From an uncultured Pseudomonadales bacterium (GTDB lineage Bacteria > Pseudomonadota > Gammaproteobacteria > Pseudomonadales > Balneatricaceae), in NCBI GenBank assembly GCA_943787595.1, contig CALSNA010000004.1:1-64000 (forward strand): a stretch of 64,000 bases of DNA. Direction: 5' to 3'. Below are positions 27,238 through 37,968 of this stretch, one piece after another. A program made the position numbers and the translations under genes. The notes beneath the pieces are model-generated. The model saw only the letters and a list, made by a program, of their open reading frames with translations. It ran no database searches and was not told the origin of the DNA. The number at the start of each line of letters is the position of its first letter. Positions within the stretch are counted from its first letter, which is position 1.

Positions 27238-28335
27238 ATGATTTTAAACATGTATAAAATTTTACCAGGAATTTTGGTCAGTTTCATTATTGCTCTTTCA
27301 GGAATATATTTGAGTAGTTTTATTGGTACTGATATATTGAATTTAAAAAAGAGCCCAATTTCCCCAATTATGCTCTCAATTATTATCGGTTTAATAATTG
27401 GAAATATCTTTAAAATCCCAAAAATATTTTCAGAAGGTATAAGCTTTTCTCTTAAATTTATTTTAAGATTAGGAATAGTATTTCTTGGAATTAGATTAGG
27501 TCTTTTAGATATTATCAAAATTGGTTTAGTTGGAATACCATTAATTATATCCTGCATTATCATTTCTATATTAATAGTTAATTTTTTATGTAAATTATTA
27601 AATGTATCTGAAAAAATGGGTTCTCTTATAGCTGTCGGTACAAGCATTTGTGGTGCTACTGCAATTGTTGCAACTAGCCCAGCAATTAATGCAAACAAGG
27701 AAGAGGTAACTTATGCGATTGCGAATATTACAATTTTTGGGATTATCGCAATGTTATTTTATCCATTTTTAGCACATTACCTTTTTAATGGTGATGAGTT
27801 ATCGATTGGTTTATTTCTTGGTACTTCAATTCATGAAACTGCTCAGGTAGCGGGTGCTGGATTGATATACTCGGAACAATTCAACTCCCCACAAACTATG
27901 GATATTGCGACTATTACTAAACTAGTTAGGAATATTAGTATGGTTGTTATAATCCCTGTAACAAGCTATCTATACTTAAACAAAAAAAATATATCTAAAA
28001 AAAATGTTAGTCCATCAATGCTTTCTATTTTTCCAATTTTCATTATAGGCTTTATTTTTATGGGTGTTATTCGATCAATTGGAGATTATGGTATTAATAA
28101 TACCCAATTGGCTTATGGGGTCTTTGACGAAAATAGATGGAGCCAAATTATTTATATAATTCGATCACTAGCTGAATATTCACTGGCCATTGCAATGGCA
28201 GCAGTTGGTATTAGTACAAACTTAATGTCATTGAAAAATTTAGGTATCAGGCCATTTTATGTTGGGTTTTCAGCTGCTTTATGTGTTGGCTTAGTTAGTT
28301 TTTTTGGAGTCACCATTATAAATTATTTAATTTAA
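27238..28335 (+). CDS. yeiH: YeiH-family putative sulfate exporter (UPF0324)
   Basis: A 365-aa integral membrane protein of the YeiH (PSE) family with about ten helices. Conserved blocks are SLKFILRLGIVFLGIRLGL, VGTSICGATAIVATSPAINA, LGTSIHETAQVAGAG and LAIAMAAVGISTNL. Codon use is extremely AT-biased (many ATA and TTA, poly-A runs), unlike the neighbouring genes, which suggests recent transfer from a low-GC source. No LysR-type regulator is adjacent. The transport function is a family prediction. Confidence 0.85.
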   Translation: MILNMYKILPGILVSFIIALSGIYLSSFIGTDILNLKKSPISPIMLSIIIGLIIGNIFKIPKIFSEGISFSLKFILRLGIVFLGIRLGLLDIIKIGLVGIPLIISCIIISILIVNFLCKLLNVSEKMGSLIAVGTSICGATAIVATSPAINANKEEVTYAIANITIFGIIAMLFYPFLAHYLFNGDELSIGLFLGTSIHETAQVAGAGLIYSEQFNSPQTMDIATITKLVRNISMVVIIPVTSYLYLNKKNISKKNVSPSMLSIFPIFIIGFIFMGVIRSIGDYGINNTQLAYGVFDENRWSQIIYIIRSLAEYSLAIAMAAVGISTNLMSLKNLGIRPFYVGFSAALCVGLVSFFGVTIINYLI

Positions 28336-28639
28336 CATTTTAATAAAATTACTTTATTTGGATGGCTAATAATTAATATTAATACTATTATTTTGAGTAA
28401 AATTATTTTAAGTAATACTTTTATTTTTTTGCAATAAATTTTCCCTTCCATGTATGTGAAAACCTCTGGATAATTTCTGGTTTTTAATGATTTTATGACG
28501 CGGCCCTAAAATCCTAGTGACAGTTCAACTGCAATTATTATTGCAGTACCATGCAGGTATAATTTTAGTAAAGGTAAATGAGTACGTTACGTGACACGTA
28601 CTTTCATTAACCAGAACATTTCAATAAAGGAATATTATC
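28336..28639. other. Intergenic, no gene seen
   Basis: Very AT-rich at first, then mixed sequence. No motif was recognised. Confidence 0.35.
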
Positions 28640-29470
28640 CAATGATTGAGGTGTAAAATAGCATAACGAAAAAATAGAAGTCATACAGCAAAGCTTAAAC
28701 AAAATGCGGTTGCTTTGGTTACAGAACAAGGTTGCTGCGTTCCTAATGTAGTCGTATCTACCGTTATCGCCGGTAAGTTGTTCTACAACTGAAAGGTCAC
28801 GTTTGAAGCAGAGTCATAAATCCAGCATCATCTTGTTCAAGGAAACTTGGTGAAATTTCAGACGATCAAGCTGGTATCTCTGGCATGCCCTTTCATTAGG
28901 TTTCATAGATTAGCGAGGGTCAACTACTTTACTTACTATGCTGAGCTGAAATAGCTTGCGAAAGTGGTTGGGCAAGGTGGGCTTTGATATTAGCGATTAC
29001 GGCTTTTCAAAAGCAGATGGCTAACCTGATATGCTGGTCACACAGCATTTGGGCTACAAGGTCAGCACCCAGAATTAATACAGTGATGTGGTTGCAGATA
29101 ACGTACTGAACCAGAATTTTAAGCTGGTGGCCACAATCAAGTGTCGACAGGTAATGTAATTTATCTAAGGTTCGGTGGAAGCTGGCCGTATCTTGCTATT
29201 GTAACGGACGCATCCTTACTCCGTATTGTGGGGTAGCCGGGTCAACTATCACTTGAGCGTTTCGGTATTCAGAATGCTGGCACTTTTTGGAATCATGCTG
29301 TAATAGAACAATCCTTTGGTAGTATAAAGTGCAGTTGGTTATTAAAAGTATTCCACTCAAACACGGAGTCAGATGAAAAATGATGTTGCTGAGTTCAAGT
29401 ATTATTACAACCTAGAATAGTCGCATACTCCTAACAACAATAGATCATCCACTAAATATGTAAACGCCTT
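28640..29470 (+). pseudogene. Heavily decayed IS3-family element (orfA and orfB traces)
   Basis: About 28690-28780 reads AKLKQNAVALVTEQGCCVPN, the start of an IS3-type OrfA. Traces of OrfB follow: VVADNVLNQNFKLVATIK near 29095, then FGIQNAGTFWNHAVIEQSFG and SIKCSWLLKVFHS at about 29265-29360, including the region of the catalytic Glu. Stops and frameshifts occur throughout. It is not a copy of the intact IS of this window. Confidence 0.7.
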
Positions 29471-29590
29471 AAGAAAAGTGTCCTGATTTAGTTACGTAGA
29501 ACACGTTTAATGTTGATTTTATAAAAGTGCCAAACGAAGTCATTCAAAGAATCACAATGCCAGCGATATTTTTTATATTCATTTATTCCG

Positions 29591-30037
29591 CTAATGGCAT
29601 GTTTTCCCCAGTGCTTTGAGGCGCCAGTAGTTATAGGGGAGCGGTGTGACGAAACCTGCAAATAACATGATTGGGATCACCCACCATGTTAGTTTTGCTC
29701 CACCAGTCAGCCACACATCAACAATATTCATGGCCATTTCCATTGAAATCATGGAAATAAGCGACATACCAATTGCAGTTTTGAAGGCAAGCTTACATGT
29801 CATCTGACGTGAAAGGATAACTGTTTCCAGTACAATAGATGTTAAAAGGCCATTGATTACCGCTAATGCCATGATCACAAGAGTTGGCCATGGGATGCCT
29901 GTAAATTGGAAAAACGCAATGGTGCCCAGATCGCCTATAGCACATCCGAGTAGGCACCATGTGGTGTTTTTCGATGCTACGTGCCAAGTGTGTTGGCATC
30001 TCCAATTGATCGAAGTTACTACAGTCATTGAGATCAT
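29591..30037 (-). CDS. DUF4396 family membrane protein
   Basis: A 148-aa membrane protein of the DUF4396 type. The cysteine-containing entry TTWCLLGCAIGDLG is followed by three or four helices and the family end FAGFVTPLPYNYWRLKALGK. I take the ATG at 30037, which has AAGGGGG 6-7 nt upstream. The ATG at 30058 would add seven residues, and its AAGGA lies directly against the start. The function of the family is unknown; some members sit near metal or copper genes, but no such neighbour is seen here. Confidence 0.75.
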   Translation of the reverse strand: MISMTVVTSINWRCQHTWHVASKNTTWCLLGCAIGDLGTIAFFQFTGIPWPTLVIMALAVINGLLTSIVLETVILSRQMTCKLAFKTAIGMSLISMISMEMAMNIVDVWLTGGAKLTWWVIPIMLFAGFVTPLPYNYWRLKALGKTCH

Positions 30038-30498
30038 GAATGCCCCCTTAAAAGTCATTCCTTGTATTCATGGAAAACTATAATAAACTTTCCAGTCACT
30101 AGAGAGTCAAGATAAATATATTAAATGCATCAAAAATTGCCCGTTTACCGGTCAAGATGTTGCGGTATTATGCTGATATAAGGTCGGTACAACCTGTATC
30201 GTGAACAAAATCTGGATATGGAAATTACGATGATGCCTCCCTTCGCAAACTGATTTTTGTCAGGCATGTTCGTGAATTTGGGTTTTTGATTGCTACATGT
30301 GGCGAGCTTTGGTAATGATAGACCTGATTGCCCAATTATTGATTCATTCCTAGAAAAATAAAGAATATTTTATTCATAGTGTATCGTTGCATGCTGATTA
30401 TCTATTTTCCACGATTTTTAATCCAAGTATTCTGAGAAGGGCTGGTTGATAAAAATTGTGTGAATCCAGCCCATTGATCTGAACTGAATAGGCGAGGG

Positions 30499-30732
30499 AC
30501 CAAAAATAGCATCATATGCAAAGTTGCACTAGGGACAGCGAATCAACAGCAGCGTAACCACTTTATCAAATCGAAACGCTGGGTGATAGAACAGAGCCTA
30601 GACTCACTCAAGTGTTACTCTAAATTTTGTCAGATGGGTTATTTTGGTTAGATTAAAGTCTTAGGGCAATCTTGTCTTAAGGTTATGTGTTTGCACTTGC
30701 TGAAAGCTAGCAATAAGGTTAGTTATTATTGA
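30499..30732 (+). pseudogene. IS5-family transposase, C-terminal remnant
   Basis: One frame reads KRWVIEQSLDSLKCYSKFCQ, then MGYFG, a TAG, then IKVLGQSCLKVMCLHLLKAS and NK. This is the C-terminus of IS5-type transposases (RWVVEQTFGTLKR ... K..CLNLLKA.NK) with the catalytic Glu region. One in-frame TAG interrupts it. Confidence 0.75.
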
Positions 30733-31656
30733 TATAATCATTGGGAAAACTTAAAAAGCGAGTATTTTGACAGAAATAGTGAGTATTTAGGGTTTATTAA
30801 AAATGTTTCACTCCGTTATTAATACTATAGTCTCGTAGAGGATTTAAGCCTTATTTTTGTATTCAATGGATGCTATATTATTCAGTGAATCGTGTTTCTG
30901 CTTATGGTTATAAATCTCAATCAAGTCTTGCGTGATTTGTTCTACTTATCAAAGCAGGCAGGTGCTGGGGATGCACTATGTAGACAACTACTAACTAATT
31001 ATCAGGAAAAAATCAGGCAAGGTAAAAGCTCATGTTCAGCTATAAGACAAGGCGCTACCAGAACTTAAGCTGCTTGGTCACGTAAGAATTGCTGTTTGAC
31101 AAAAATCGTTTTCTCAAAATCTTCTGATTGAATTTTGGCTTGGTATAAAAGCTTGGTTCGGACATGCAGCGGACGCAAAATATACCAGGATCGACAACTA
31201 TCCTTACAGTATCAGACGAGGACGTTAATACAATCCCCTTTGAAGGTATAACCTCGAATACATTAGATGGCCCTGTATTTGATAGCGTCCTGGATATAGT
31301 GTCTGTGCAGGCAAAATTGGTTTTTTTACAAAATTTTATTGACACTTACAAAAACCATATTACGATTAATCGCAGAAATAATTCTGCAAACCCCATTTGT
31401 ATTAGCCCAATAGTTGTGCCATTACATCAACGTTATGCCGTATTGAATACAAGCCACTTGGTTTTGGCTTGTTTAGAAGGCTAACATGGTAACAACTATT
31501 CAAGGTAGGGAACAATGTCTACCCTAGGGCTGTGGTATTGAGCATATCTCTAGCCAGCAAAGCCGGTCGTTTGCTATCAACAGCTTGGTAAGCTAAGGCA
31601 ACGAAGAAATTGCCAGTAATCACCGGGCCAACTAACTGAATGATAGGTTTACCAAT
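30733..31656. other. Intergenic with an IS end remnant; one doubtful frame
   Basis: Besides the IS3 end trace at 30825-30960, a 106-codon frame at 31164-31484 (plus) and an overlapping 96-codon frame on the other strand (31055-31345) are open. Neither has a recognisable motif, so I do not call a gene. Confidence 0.35.
30825..30960 (-). mobile_element. Decayed right end of an IS related to the intact IS3 element
   Basis: It aligns by eye with bases 30-145 of the intact IS: CTCGTAGAGGATTTAAGCC versus CTCGTAGACAGTTTAAGC. A second matching stretch is GGTTATAAATCTCAATC versus TGTTATAAATTTCAATC. It corresponds to the end of orfB plus the terminal flank. Confidence 0.6.
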
Positions 31657-32862
31657 ATGCCACAAGTAACCACAACAAAAAATGCTAACCATAATTTGGA
31701 GTACCCAGGTGCCAGTATTTTATTTGTCGATGATGAGGATAATGCCCGCAGTTATTTTGCCCATTTTTTGGCAGAAGATTTCCAGGTATTAACTGCAGAA
31801 AGTGCTGAAGTAGCCTTAGCTATGCTCAGAGATCCTAATAATAGCATTGGAGTTGTCGTTTCTGATCAGCGTATGCCAAGTGTACAAGGAGTTAGCTTAT
31901 TGAATCAGCTGTGTACTGAATTCCCTTATGTGATAAGAATCCTGACCAGTGCCCATGCTGATATCAATGAAATTATCAAGGCCATCAACGGTGGTGAAAT
32001 CTATCGTTATATCGCCAAACCTTGGGATATGCAAAAACTCAGATTTGATATGTTTTCAGCCATGCGCTTGTTTGAAAAACGTCAGCATGAACGTGATTTA
32101 ATTTGTGAGAAACGGAAGGGAATGTATATTCTTACGGAGCGTTTGAATGATGAATTACGCTTTCCAATGATGACTATCCGCTCTATGGCCTTAACCATAG
32201 ATCAGTATTTACCGAAATTGATTAGCGCCTATCAGCAGATTGATTCTGGACATAGACCTAAAGGCGAATTAAAGTCGATGGATTTACAGTCCCTTGAGGA
32301 GACAATTGGCACCATTAACCAGGAAGTAAACTTAATGCAAGGCTATGTGGACATCTTGCTGATGAATACCCAGGGAGACAAGAAAAAGATCAAGCATAAT
32401 CGTCGCAATTCCATGCAATCTGCTATTCGTTACTCATTGGACAACTATCCTTATAAGCCCAGTGAGAAAGCGCTGGTTTATTTTGAACCTGAGTTACAGG
32501 ATGACTTTTTATTTCATGGTGCGAGACAAAATGTCATCACGATAATAGCCAATTTGCTGAGCAATGCCTTTTTTGCCTTGGCAAAATCAAGAGGCAAGCA
32601 AAAACAAATCAAGATCAGCTTGAAAAAGGGTCATGACAGCAACACGATATACTTTGAAGATAATGGCATCGGCATTGCAGAAAACATTAGACCTTATATT
32701 TTTGATGAGTTTTTTTCTTCAAGGAATAACCGAATTGGTGCTGGCTTATCTGCTTGCCACCGTGCTGCAAAGGCGTTGAGTGGCAGCATTGAATGCGTTA
32801 GTGAGGTAAGAAAATTTACTCGCTTTATTACTATTTTACCGACTTGTGAATCTGAACCCTGA
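31657..32862 (+). CDS. Response regulator / histidine-kinase-like hybrid without an H-box histidine
   Basis: A 401-aa cytoplasmic signalling protein. An N-terminal receiver domain (residues about 18-135) has the acidic pair D25/D26, phosphoacceptor D70 (VVSDQRMP) and K121 (AKPWD). Residues 150-250 are helical and sit where a dimerisation/phosphotransfer domain would be. The expected HELRTP reads DELRFP, so the phosphoacceptor His is replaced by Asp (residue 165). The C-terminal ATPase-like domain keeps an N-box-like NLLSNAFFAL, a G1 DNGIG and a C-terminal GAGLSACHRAAKAL. No membrane segment is present. It may act as a phosphatase or output-less relay, or use another His. It has no neighbouring partner gene. 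Confidence 0.8.
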   Translation: MPQVTTTKNANHNLEYPGASILFVDDEDNARSYFAHFLAEDFQVLTAESAEVALAMLRDPNNSIGVVVSDQRMPSVQGVSLLNQLCTEFPYVIRILTSAHADINEIIKAINGGEIYRYIAKPWDMQKLRFDMFSAMRLFEKRQHERDLICEKRKGMYILTERLNDELRFPMMTIRSMALTIDQYLPKLISAYQQIDSGHRPKGELKSMDLQSLEETIGTINQEVNLMQGYVDILLMNTQGDKKKIKHNRRNSMQSAIRYSLDNYPYKPSEKALVYFEPELQDDFLFHGARQNVITIIANLLSNAFFALAKSRGKQKQIKISLKKGHDSNTIYFEDNGIGIAENIRPYIFDEFFSSRNNRIGAGLSACHRAAKALSGSIECVSEVRKFTRFITILPTCESEP

Positions 32863-34571
32863 GTAACATTATGTCATTCTCCTATAGCCATATTGTGGAT
32901 ATAAAGCCAGTTTTTGCAGATATCTCCGAAGCTTCCTAAGTAAGTTGTGTGTAGTAATAATCTATGCAGCTTTACGAAAAAGGGGTTTTGCAAGTTAGTA
33001 CTGGCCTTTGATACCAATTTTCAGTGGACCTGATTTTTTCAGTTTAGAGCTTTGGTGAAATATCCCTGATTTTCATTGTACTGATGTGGTAGTTGAGTCC
33101 CAGGGTTCAAGCTTGTTCAGCATCTTACACTCACTTTATATCTACGGTGGTAATGGTGGTTTTAGCAAGACATTGCCTATTTGCTAGTTGAAACCAGATT
33201 TTAGCTTGTCGCGTAGTTATCTCATTAGGCTGGTTTTGTATAGCTCTACTTACGAATCGCTACCTTAATGTTCGGAACTGGACACAAAAACGAACTTCAT
33301 GCATAGCTAACATTAGAAGATATGAAAAATTTAAAGAGTTTATTTGTACTGTATTACAAGATTATCAGTGGGAGAGAATAGAGTCCCCCTTGCTTGTGGG
33401 TAAACACGATAACTGTAGCGCAACTGGTAAACACAATTGTTTATTTATCGCAGCCGTTTCTAGCTTTATTGTACTGGAACACGCTGGCGTGACTTGCTGG
33501 GAAACCCTGATAATTGGCATACCACGGTTACCCGTTATCGCTGTTGGTACAAAAGCAGATGCCGGGAGACTATTATTATGATACTGCCATAAGATGCCAA
33601 ACTTAAGTGTCTAATGGTTAATAGTTATAGTGCTTGAGCGTTTTTCTTTCATAAACTTAAGTAGAGTCACTGTATTGTCACGCGATACAACAAGTTCAAA
33701 TGAAACGATCAATCCATGCTGTATTGGTTAAATTCGATCATTTGGCGTTTTATAATTGTTAATGTGCCCTAGCGACCAAGGTAATTGAGCCTGTTCTTGA
33801 GTCAGTCATCTTTCAGCCTTTTTCATGGTCTATCTTGGCATTTAGCTGGACTTTATTGTGATTGAAATTTATCAGTGTAAGGTGTCTAAAAAAGTCATTC
33901 ACTACGTACTGTGGAAAAACCAAAAAGTGGTGACAGACTGTCTGGAAAACCTGACATATTATTAACCGAAATGGGAAGATTACTGTTTAAATTCAATAAA
34001 TGGTTCAATTTTCCTGAAGTAATTGGTTGAGTCGTTTATCCTATGAATGTGTTTGAATCTTTCAATAAATTGCTAAAGTAATTGAGGAAAAAAAATTTCC
34101 CAAATTATAATTTGATTAGACTAGTCACCTATCTGGCGATTTAAGAGCCTTCAAAAAACAGACTATGTCAATCAGAAATGGGGAAATAATATCGAATTTT
34201 TTTATGATGGTTTCTGAGTAGTATCGAATAAACGATGTTTAACTAATACGATTACATAACATTATTTATCAGGCCTTTCAGCGTACATCAATGATCCACT
34301 GAACTGCACATTCCACAAAAATTTCTACACTGTGCAATTATGGTTAACAGGGGGCTGAATTGTGAATCCTGCGAGTGTAAATTTGCCATTAATCACTAAA
34401 TCAATGTCATGTATTGGGATCTTTAATATCAGCTTATCAGATAGCTGTGAGTTGTTTATGTAGTCAAGATAAGCAAAAATAGCGGCCGCTATAACGAAAT
34501 TTCAGGTGTAACAGGCCAAAGGTTGAAAGAAGAGTTTTCCCAAAATGTGTACAGCCTAAAAGAATGACTTT
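32863..34571. other. Long intergenic region with an IS5 remnant
   Basis: Only the IS5 trace at 33378-33597 was recognised. The remainder shows no frame or motif that I trust. Confidence 0.4.
33378..33597 (+). pseudogene. IS5-family transposase, N-terminal remnant with a frameshift
   Basis: The first frame reads VGKHDNCSATGKHNCLFIAA and then VSSF, the start of an IS5-type transposase. After a +1 shift it continues GTRWRDLLGNPDNWHTTVTR and YRCW, which is the GTPWRDLP..FG.W.TVY.R...W motif of this family. The downstream part is missing. Confidence 0.65.
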
Positions 34572-36158
34572 ATGATAAATCATAACTTTCTCAATGAAAT
34601 TAATAACCGAAGGACTTTTGCAATCATCTCTCATCCAGATGCAGGCAAAACCACCATAACTGAAAAACTGCTTTTGTTTGGTAATGCCATTCAACAAGCT
34701 GGTTCGGTCAAGGGCCGCAAGTCGGATCGTATGGCGACCTCAGATTGGATGGCTATGGAACAGCAACGGGGTATTTCCGTCACCTCATCTGTGATGCAGT
34801 TTCCCTACGCGGGGCGTACCATAAATTTACTGGACACTCCGGGCCATGAAGATTTTTCTGAAGATACTTATCGTACCTTAACAGCCGTGGATTCGGTGCT
34901 CATGGTGATAGATGGCGCTAAAGGGGTGGAAGATCGTACTGTCAAACTGATGGATGTGTGTCGTTTGCGCGACACGCCCATTTTTACCTTTGTAAATAAG
35001 CTAGATCGTGAAGTTCGTGAGCAGATTGAGGTGCTGGATGAGATTGAACAGGTATTAAATATTACCTGCGCGCCAGTGACTTGGCCCATCGGTATGGGCA
35101 AAAGCTTTAAGGGTATATATAACCTCTATAATGATACCATCCACTTATATACTTCAGGACAAGGGCATACAATTACAGCAGATCGCTGTATTGATGGACT
35201 TGACTCAATTGCTGCCGAAGCTGCATTAGGTGATTTGATTGACGAACTGCGTGAAACTATTGAATTAGTCCGCGGTGCAAGCCATGAATTTAATATACAG
35301 GCTTTCCTGGCAGGCCAATTGACCCCAGTGTTTTTTGGCACCGCGTTGGGTAACTTTGGGGTACGAGAGATGCTCGATTATTTTGTTGCATGGGCGCCTG
35401 CTCCTGGCAGTCGTGAGGCCGCTTCTCGTGTCGTAAATGCAAGTGAAACAAAATTTTCTGGGTTTGTATTCAAAATTCAGGCAAATATGGATCCTAAACA
35501 TCGTGACCGTATCGCGTTTATGCGCATTTGTTCTGGTATCTATGAACGAGGTATGAAAATGCGCCACGTACGGTTGGGTAAGGATATAAAAATTGCTGAT
35601 GCAGTTACTTTTATGGCTGGCCAACGTACCCATGTTGCAACTGCATGTCCGGGTGATATTATTGGTTTGCACAATCATGGCACGATTCAGATTGGTGATA
35701 CATTTACTACTGGAGAACCATTGCAATACACGGGTATTCCCCACTTTGCTCCTGAGTTATTCCAGCGGATCAGGTTGCAAGACCCACTGAAAATGAAGCA
35801 ACTGAAAAAGGGGCTACAACAGTTATCCGAGGAAGGTTCCACACAGTTGTTCATGCCCCAGAAAAATAATGATCTGATTCTCGGTGCGGTGGGTGTGCTG
35901 CAATTTGAAGTGGTTGCTTATCGACTCAAAGATGAATACAAGGTAGCGTGTATCTATGAACCCGTTACCATCCATACAGCCCGCTGGGTTGAAGGTGATG
36001 ACCCTAAAATGCTGGAGGAATTCAAGCGTAAGGCCATGAATAACTTAGCGATTGATGGTGGTGGTCATTTAACTTATCTGGCCCCCACTCGGGTCAATCT
36101 AAGTTTACTGGAAGAACGATGGCCAGATTTACGTTTCCTTGCCACCCGTGAGCACTAA
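34572..36158 (+). CDS. prfC: Peptide chain release factor 3
   Basis: RF3, the translational GTPase that recycles RF1 and RF2 after peptide release (528 aa, normal length). G1 is HPDAGKTT, the switch I region contains [18 protein letters not shown]3 is [12 protein letters not shown] and G4 is NKLDRE. The C-terminal domains include [17 protein letters not shown]. The ATG at 34572 gives the usual RF3 start. tatD follows after 20 bp, so the two probably share a transcript. Confidence 0.96.
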   Translation: MINHNFLNEINNRRTFAIISHPDAGKTTITEKLLLFGNAIQQAGSVKGRKSDRMATSDWMAMEQQRGISVTSSVMQFPYAGRTINLLDTPGHEDFSEDTYRTLTAVDSVLMVIDGAKGVEDRTVKLMDVCRLRDTPIFTFVNKLDREVREQIEVLDEIEQVLNITCAPVTWPIGMGKSFKGIYNLYNDTIHLYTSGQGHTITADRCIDGLDSIAAEAALGDLIDELRETIELVRGASHEFNIQAFLAGQLTPVFFGTALGNFGVREMLDYFVAWAPAPGSREAASRVVNASETKFSGFVFKIQANMDPKHRDRIAFMRICSGIYERGMKMRHVRLGKDIKIADAVTFMAGQRTHVATACPGDIIGLHNHGTIQIGDTFTTGEPLQYTGIPHFAPELFQRIRLQDPLKMKQLKKGLQQLSEEGSTQLFMPQKNNDLILGAVGVLQFEVVAYRLKDEYKVACIYEPVTIHTARWVEGDDPKMLEEFKRKAMNNLAIDGGGHLTYLAPTRVNLSLLEERWPDLRFLATREH

Positions 36159-36178
36159 CGTCTGCCTAGTTCACTATT

Positions 36179-36955
36179 ATGAATGGGCTAACTGGATTAA
36201 TTGACAGCCACTGTCATCTGGATCATCCGCGCCTAGACAAATTGCATGAAACCATCTGGCGTAATTGCCTGGGCCTTGGAGTTACTCAATTGGTGATGCC
36301 GGGCACGCATCGTGCTCAGTGGCCGCGGCTTGTAGCATTTTGTGATCAGCAACCAGGTTGGCATTTGGCCTTGGGACTGCACCCTTATTTTATAGATCAA
36401 CACCAGCCAGATGATCTGCAGGTATTGGAGCGTCTCATACGGCAAAAGCGGCCAATTGCCATTGGTGAAATTGGTTTAGATTATAGCCTGCCAAGTCTCA
36501 ATTCATGCTTACAGCAGCAGTTGTTAGTTCAGCAGTTGATCATCGCCAGGTCCTATCGGTTGCCGGTTATCTTACATGCGCGTCGGTCACATGATGCACT
36601 ATTGCAAATATTACGTCGGACAGGCTTTGGTGAAGGTGGTATTGTTCATGCTTTTAACGGTAGCTTTCAGCAGGCTGAAGCCTATCTGGCGTTGGGGTTT
36701 AAATTGGGCTTCGGTGGTGCACTCACCTACTCACGAGCTCATCGGTTACAACGTTTGGTTCGTTCGTTGCCCTTGACTGCACTGGTATTAGAAACCGATG
36801 CGCCTGATATGCCCATGGCTCACCAACAAGACCGACTCAACCGGCCTGACCACCTTCCCTATGTGCTTGACTGTATTATCAAACAGCGCAGTGAGAGTCC
36901 AATCGATATTGCGCGACAGACCCAGATCAATACTGTAAAGGCATTACGGATATAA
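36179..36955 (+). CDS. TatD-family metal-dependent hydrolase (DNase)
   Basis: A TIM-barrel hydrolase of the TatD family (258 aa). Metal ligands are visible in IDSHCHLDHPRLD (residues 8-20), GEIGLDY, ILHARRSHDALL, VHAFNGSFQQAEAYL and ETDAPDMP. Family members act as 3'-5' exonucleases on damaged DNA or on RNA. The closest flavour appears to be YjjV. It sits 20 bp after prfC. Confidence 0.9.
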   Translation: MNGLTGLIDSHCHLDHPRLDKLHETIWRNCLGLGVTQLVMPGTHRAQWPRLVAFCDQQPGWHLALGLHPYFIDQHQPDDLQVLERLIRQKRPIAIGEIGLDYSLPSLNSCLQQQLLVQQLIIARSYRLPVILHARRSHDALLQILRRTGFGEGGIVHAFNGSFQQAEAYLALGFKLGFGGALTYSRAHRLQRLVRSLPLTALVLETDAPDMPMAHQQDRLNRPDHLPYVLDCIIKQRSESPIDIARQTQINTVKALRI

Positions 36956-37279
36956 TAGATACAGCTGGTGGGAGCGGGTATTAGCGAAAGTAGCCTCTGC
37001 GACAAGCTTATATAAGCGTTTCATTCTGTTTTGAGTTTAATTTTGTGGTTGTTCGGTTCAATGATTTTGTGGTCTTTATTGCTCAGTCCGTTGGCCCACT
37101 TGTGGTTGTAAAGATTGCAGATATCGTTTGTTGTATCAATTACGCTATCTGCGCGGATTGTCCAGATACCGGATCTAATCTAATTAATTCGCCGAAATTT
37201 TCCTGTCACTTGTTAAGTTAGTTCAGATAACGTATAAATTTGATCATATGGCGCAGATATAAATTGGAGAATATGAGTG
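36956..37279. other. Intergenic upstream of the RutR-type regulator
   Basis: No gene was seen. It contains a weak RutR-like site at 37240-37255 just ahead of the regulator. Confidence 0.4.
37240..37255. promoter_or_regulatory. Weak RutR-like operator upstream of its own regulator
   Basis: TTGATCATATGGCGCA against TTGACCANNTGGTCAA matches about 10 of 14 defined bases. It lies 24 bp before the regulator start, consistent with autoregulation. Confidence 0.35.
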
Positions 37280-37942
37280 ATGTCAAAAATAATCCAGTCT
37301 TATGATAACGTCCCAGTAATAGCCAAAGTTGGTGACCGAAAGCGAGCTGGTATCATTAAATCTGCAGCTACCGTATTCTCACATAAAGGCTATGATGGCG
37401 CTCGGGTGGATGAGATTGCACGATTAGCAGGCATGTCAAAAAATAATATGCTGTATTACTTTAAAAGCAAGAAAATATTATATCGTGTGGTTGTAGAAGA
37501 AGTATTGAATTTGTGGCTAGAATTGATTGGTGACATTGATAACTTTAACGATCCTGTAGCAGTGATGTCTTCCTATATAAATGATAAGATGAAATTATCT
37601 AGAATTTACCCTGAAGCATCCAGAATCTTTGCAATGGAGCTGCTTGCAGGTGCACCTGTTATTAGCGATTACTTGGCTAGTCAATTACGCCAATGGGTTA
37701 ATAGCAAGTCACATATCTTCTTGCAGTGGCAAAGTGAAGGCAGGATGGCTCCAGTTCCCCCAGCGCATGTATTCTTTATAATTTGGGCTGTGACGCAGAC
37801 CTATGCTGATTTCAAATCACAAATCACAGCTGTGCTTGATGTTGAAGATTATGATTCTGAACTTTACAGAGAGGCATCCCAAACGGTCGTTGATGTTATG
37901 ATTCGTGGTTTGGGCTTGCGCAGAGAGCCTGGGTTCCAATAA
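37280..37942 (+). CDS. rutR: TetR-family transcriptional regulator, RutR type
   Basis: A TetR-family regulator (220 aa). The N-terminal helix-turn-helix covers about residues 22-65 (AGIIKSAATVFSHKGYDGAR, then VDEIARLAGMSKNNMLYYF). The C-terminal ligand domain is of the YcdC/RutR type (EASRIFAMELLAGAPVISDYL). RutR senses uracil and thymine. Here it precedes a complete pyrimidine degradation cluster and is flanked by RutR-like boxes on both sides. The ATG at 37280 has GGAG at 10 nt; a GTG directly before it is the alternative. Confidence 0.85.
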   Translation: MSKIIQSYDNVPVIAKVGDRKRAGIIKSAATVFSHKGYDGARVDEIARLAGMSKNNMLYYFKSKKILYRVVVEEVLNLWLELIGDIDNFNDPVAVMSSYINDKMKLSRIYPEASRIFAMELLAGAPVISDYLASQLRQWVNSKSHIFLQWQSEGRMAPVPPAHVFFIIWAVTQTYADFKSQITAVLDVEDYDSELYREASQTVVDVMIRGLGLRREPGFQ

Positions 37943-37946
37943 TTTT

Positions 37947-37962
37947 TTGACCAAATGGTAAA
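37947..37962. promoter_or_regulatory. RutR operator, strong match
   Basis: TTGACCAAATGGTAAA differs from TTGACCANNTGGTCAA at one defined base. It sits 5 bp after the regulator stop and about 145 bp before the first enzyme gene. Confidence 0.7.
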
Positions 37963-37968
37963 AAAAAA

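Noticed and set aside
31055-31484. Overlapping frames on both strands (96 and 106 codons)
   Set aside because: Both open by chance is likely; neither shows a domain or ribosome site, so neither is called.
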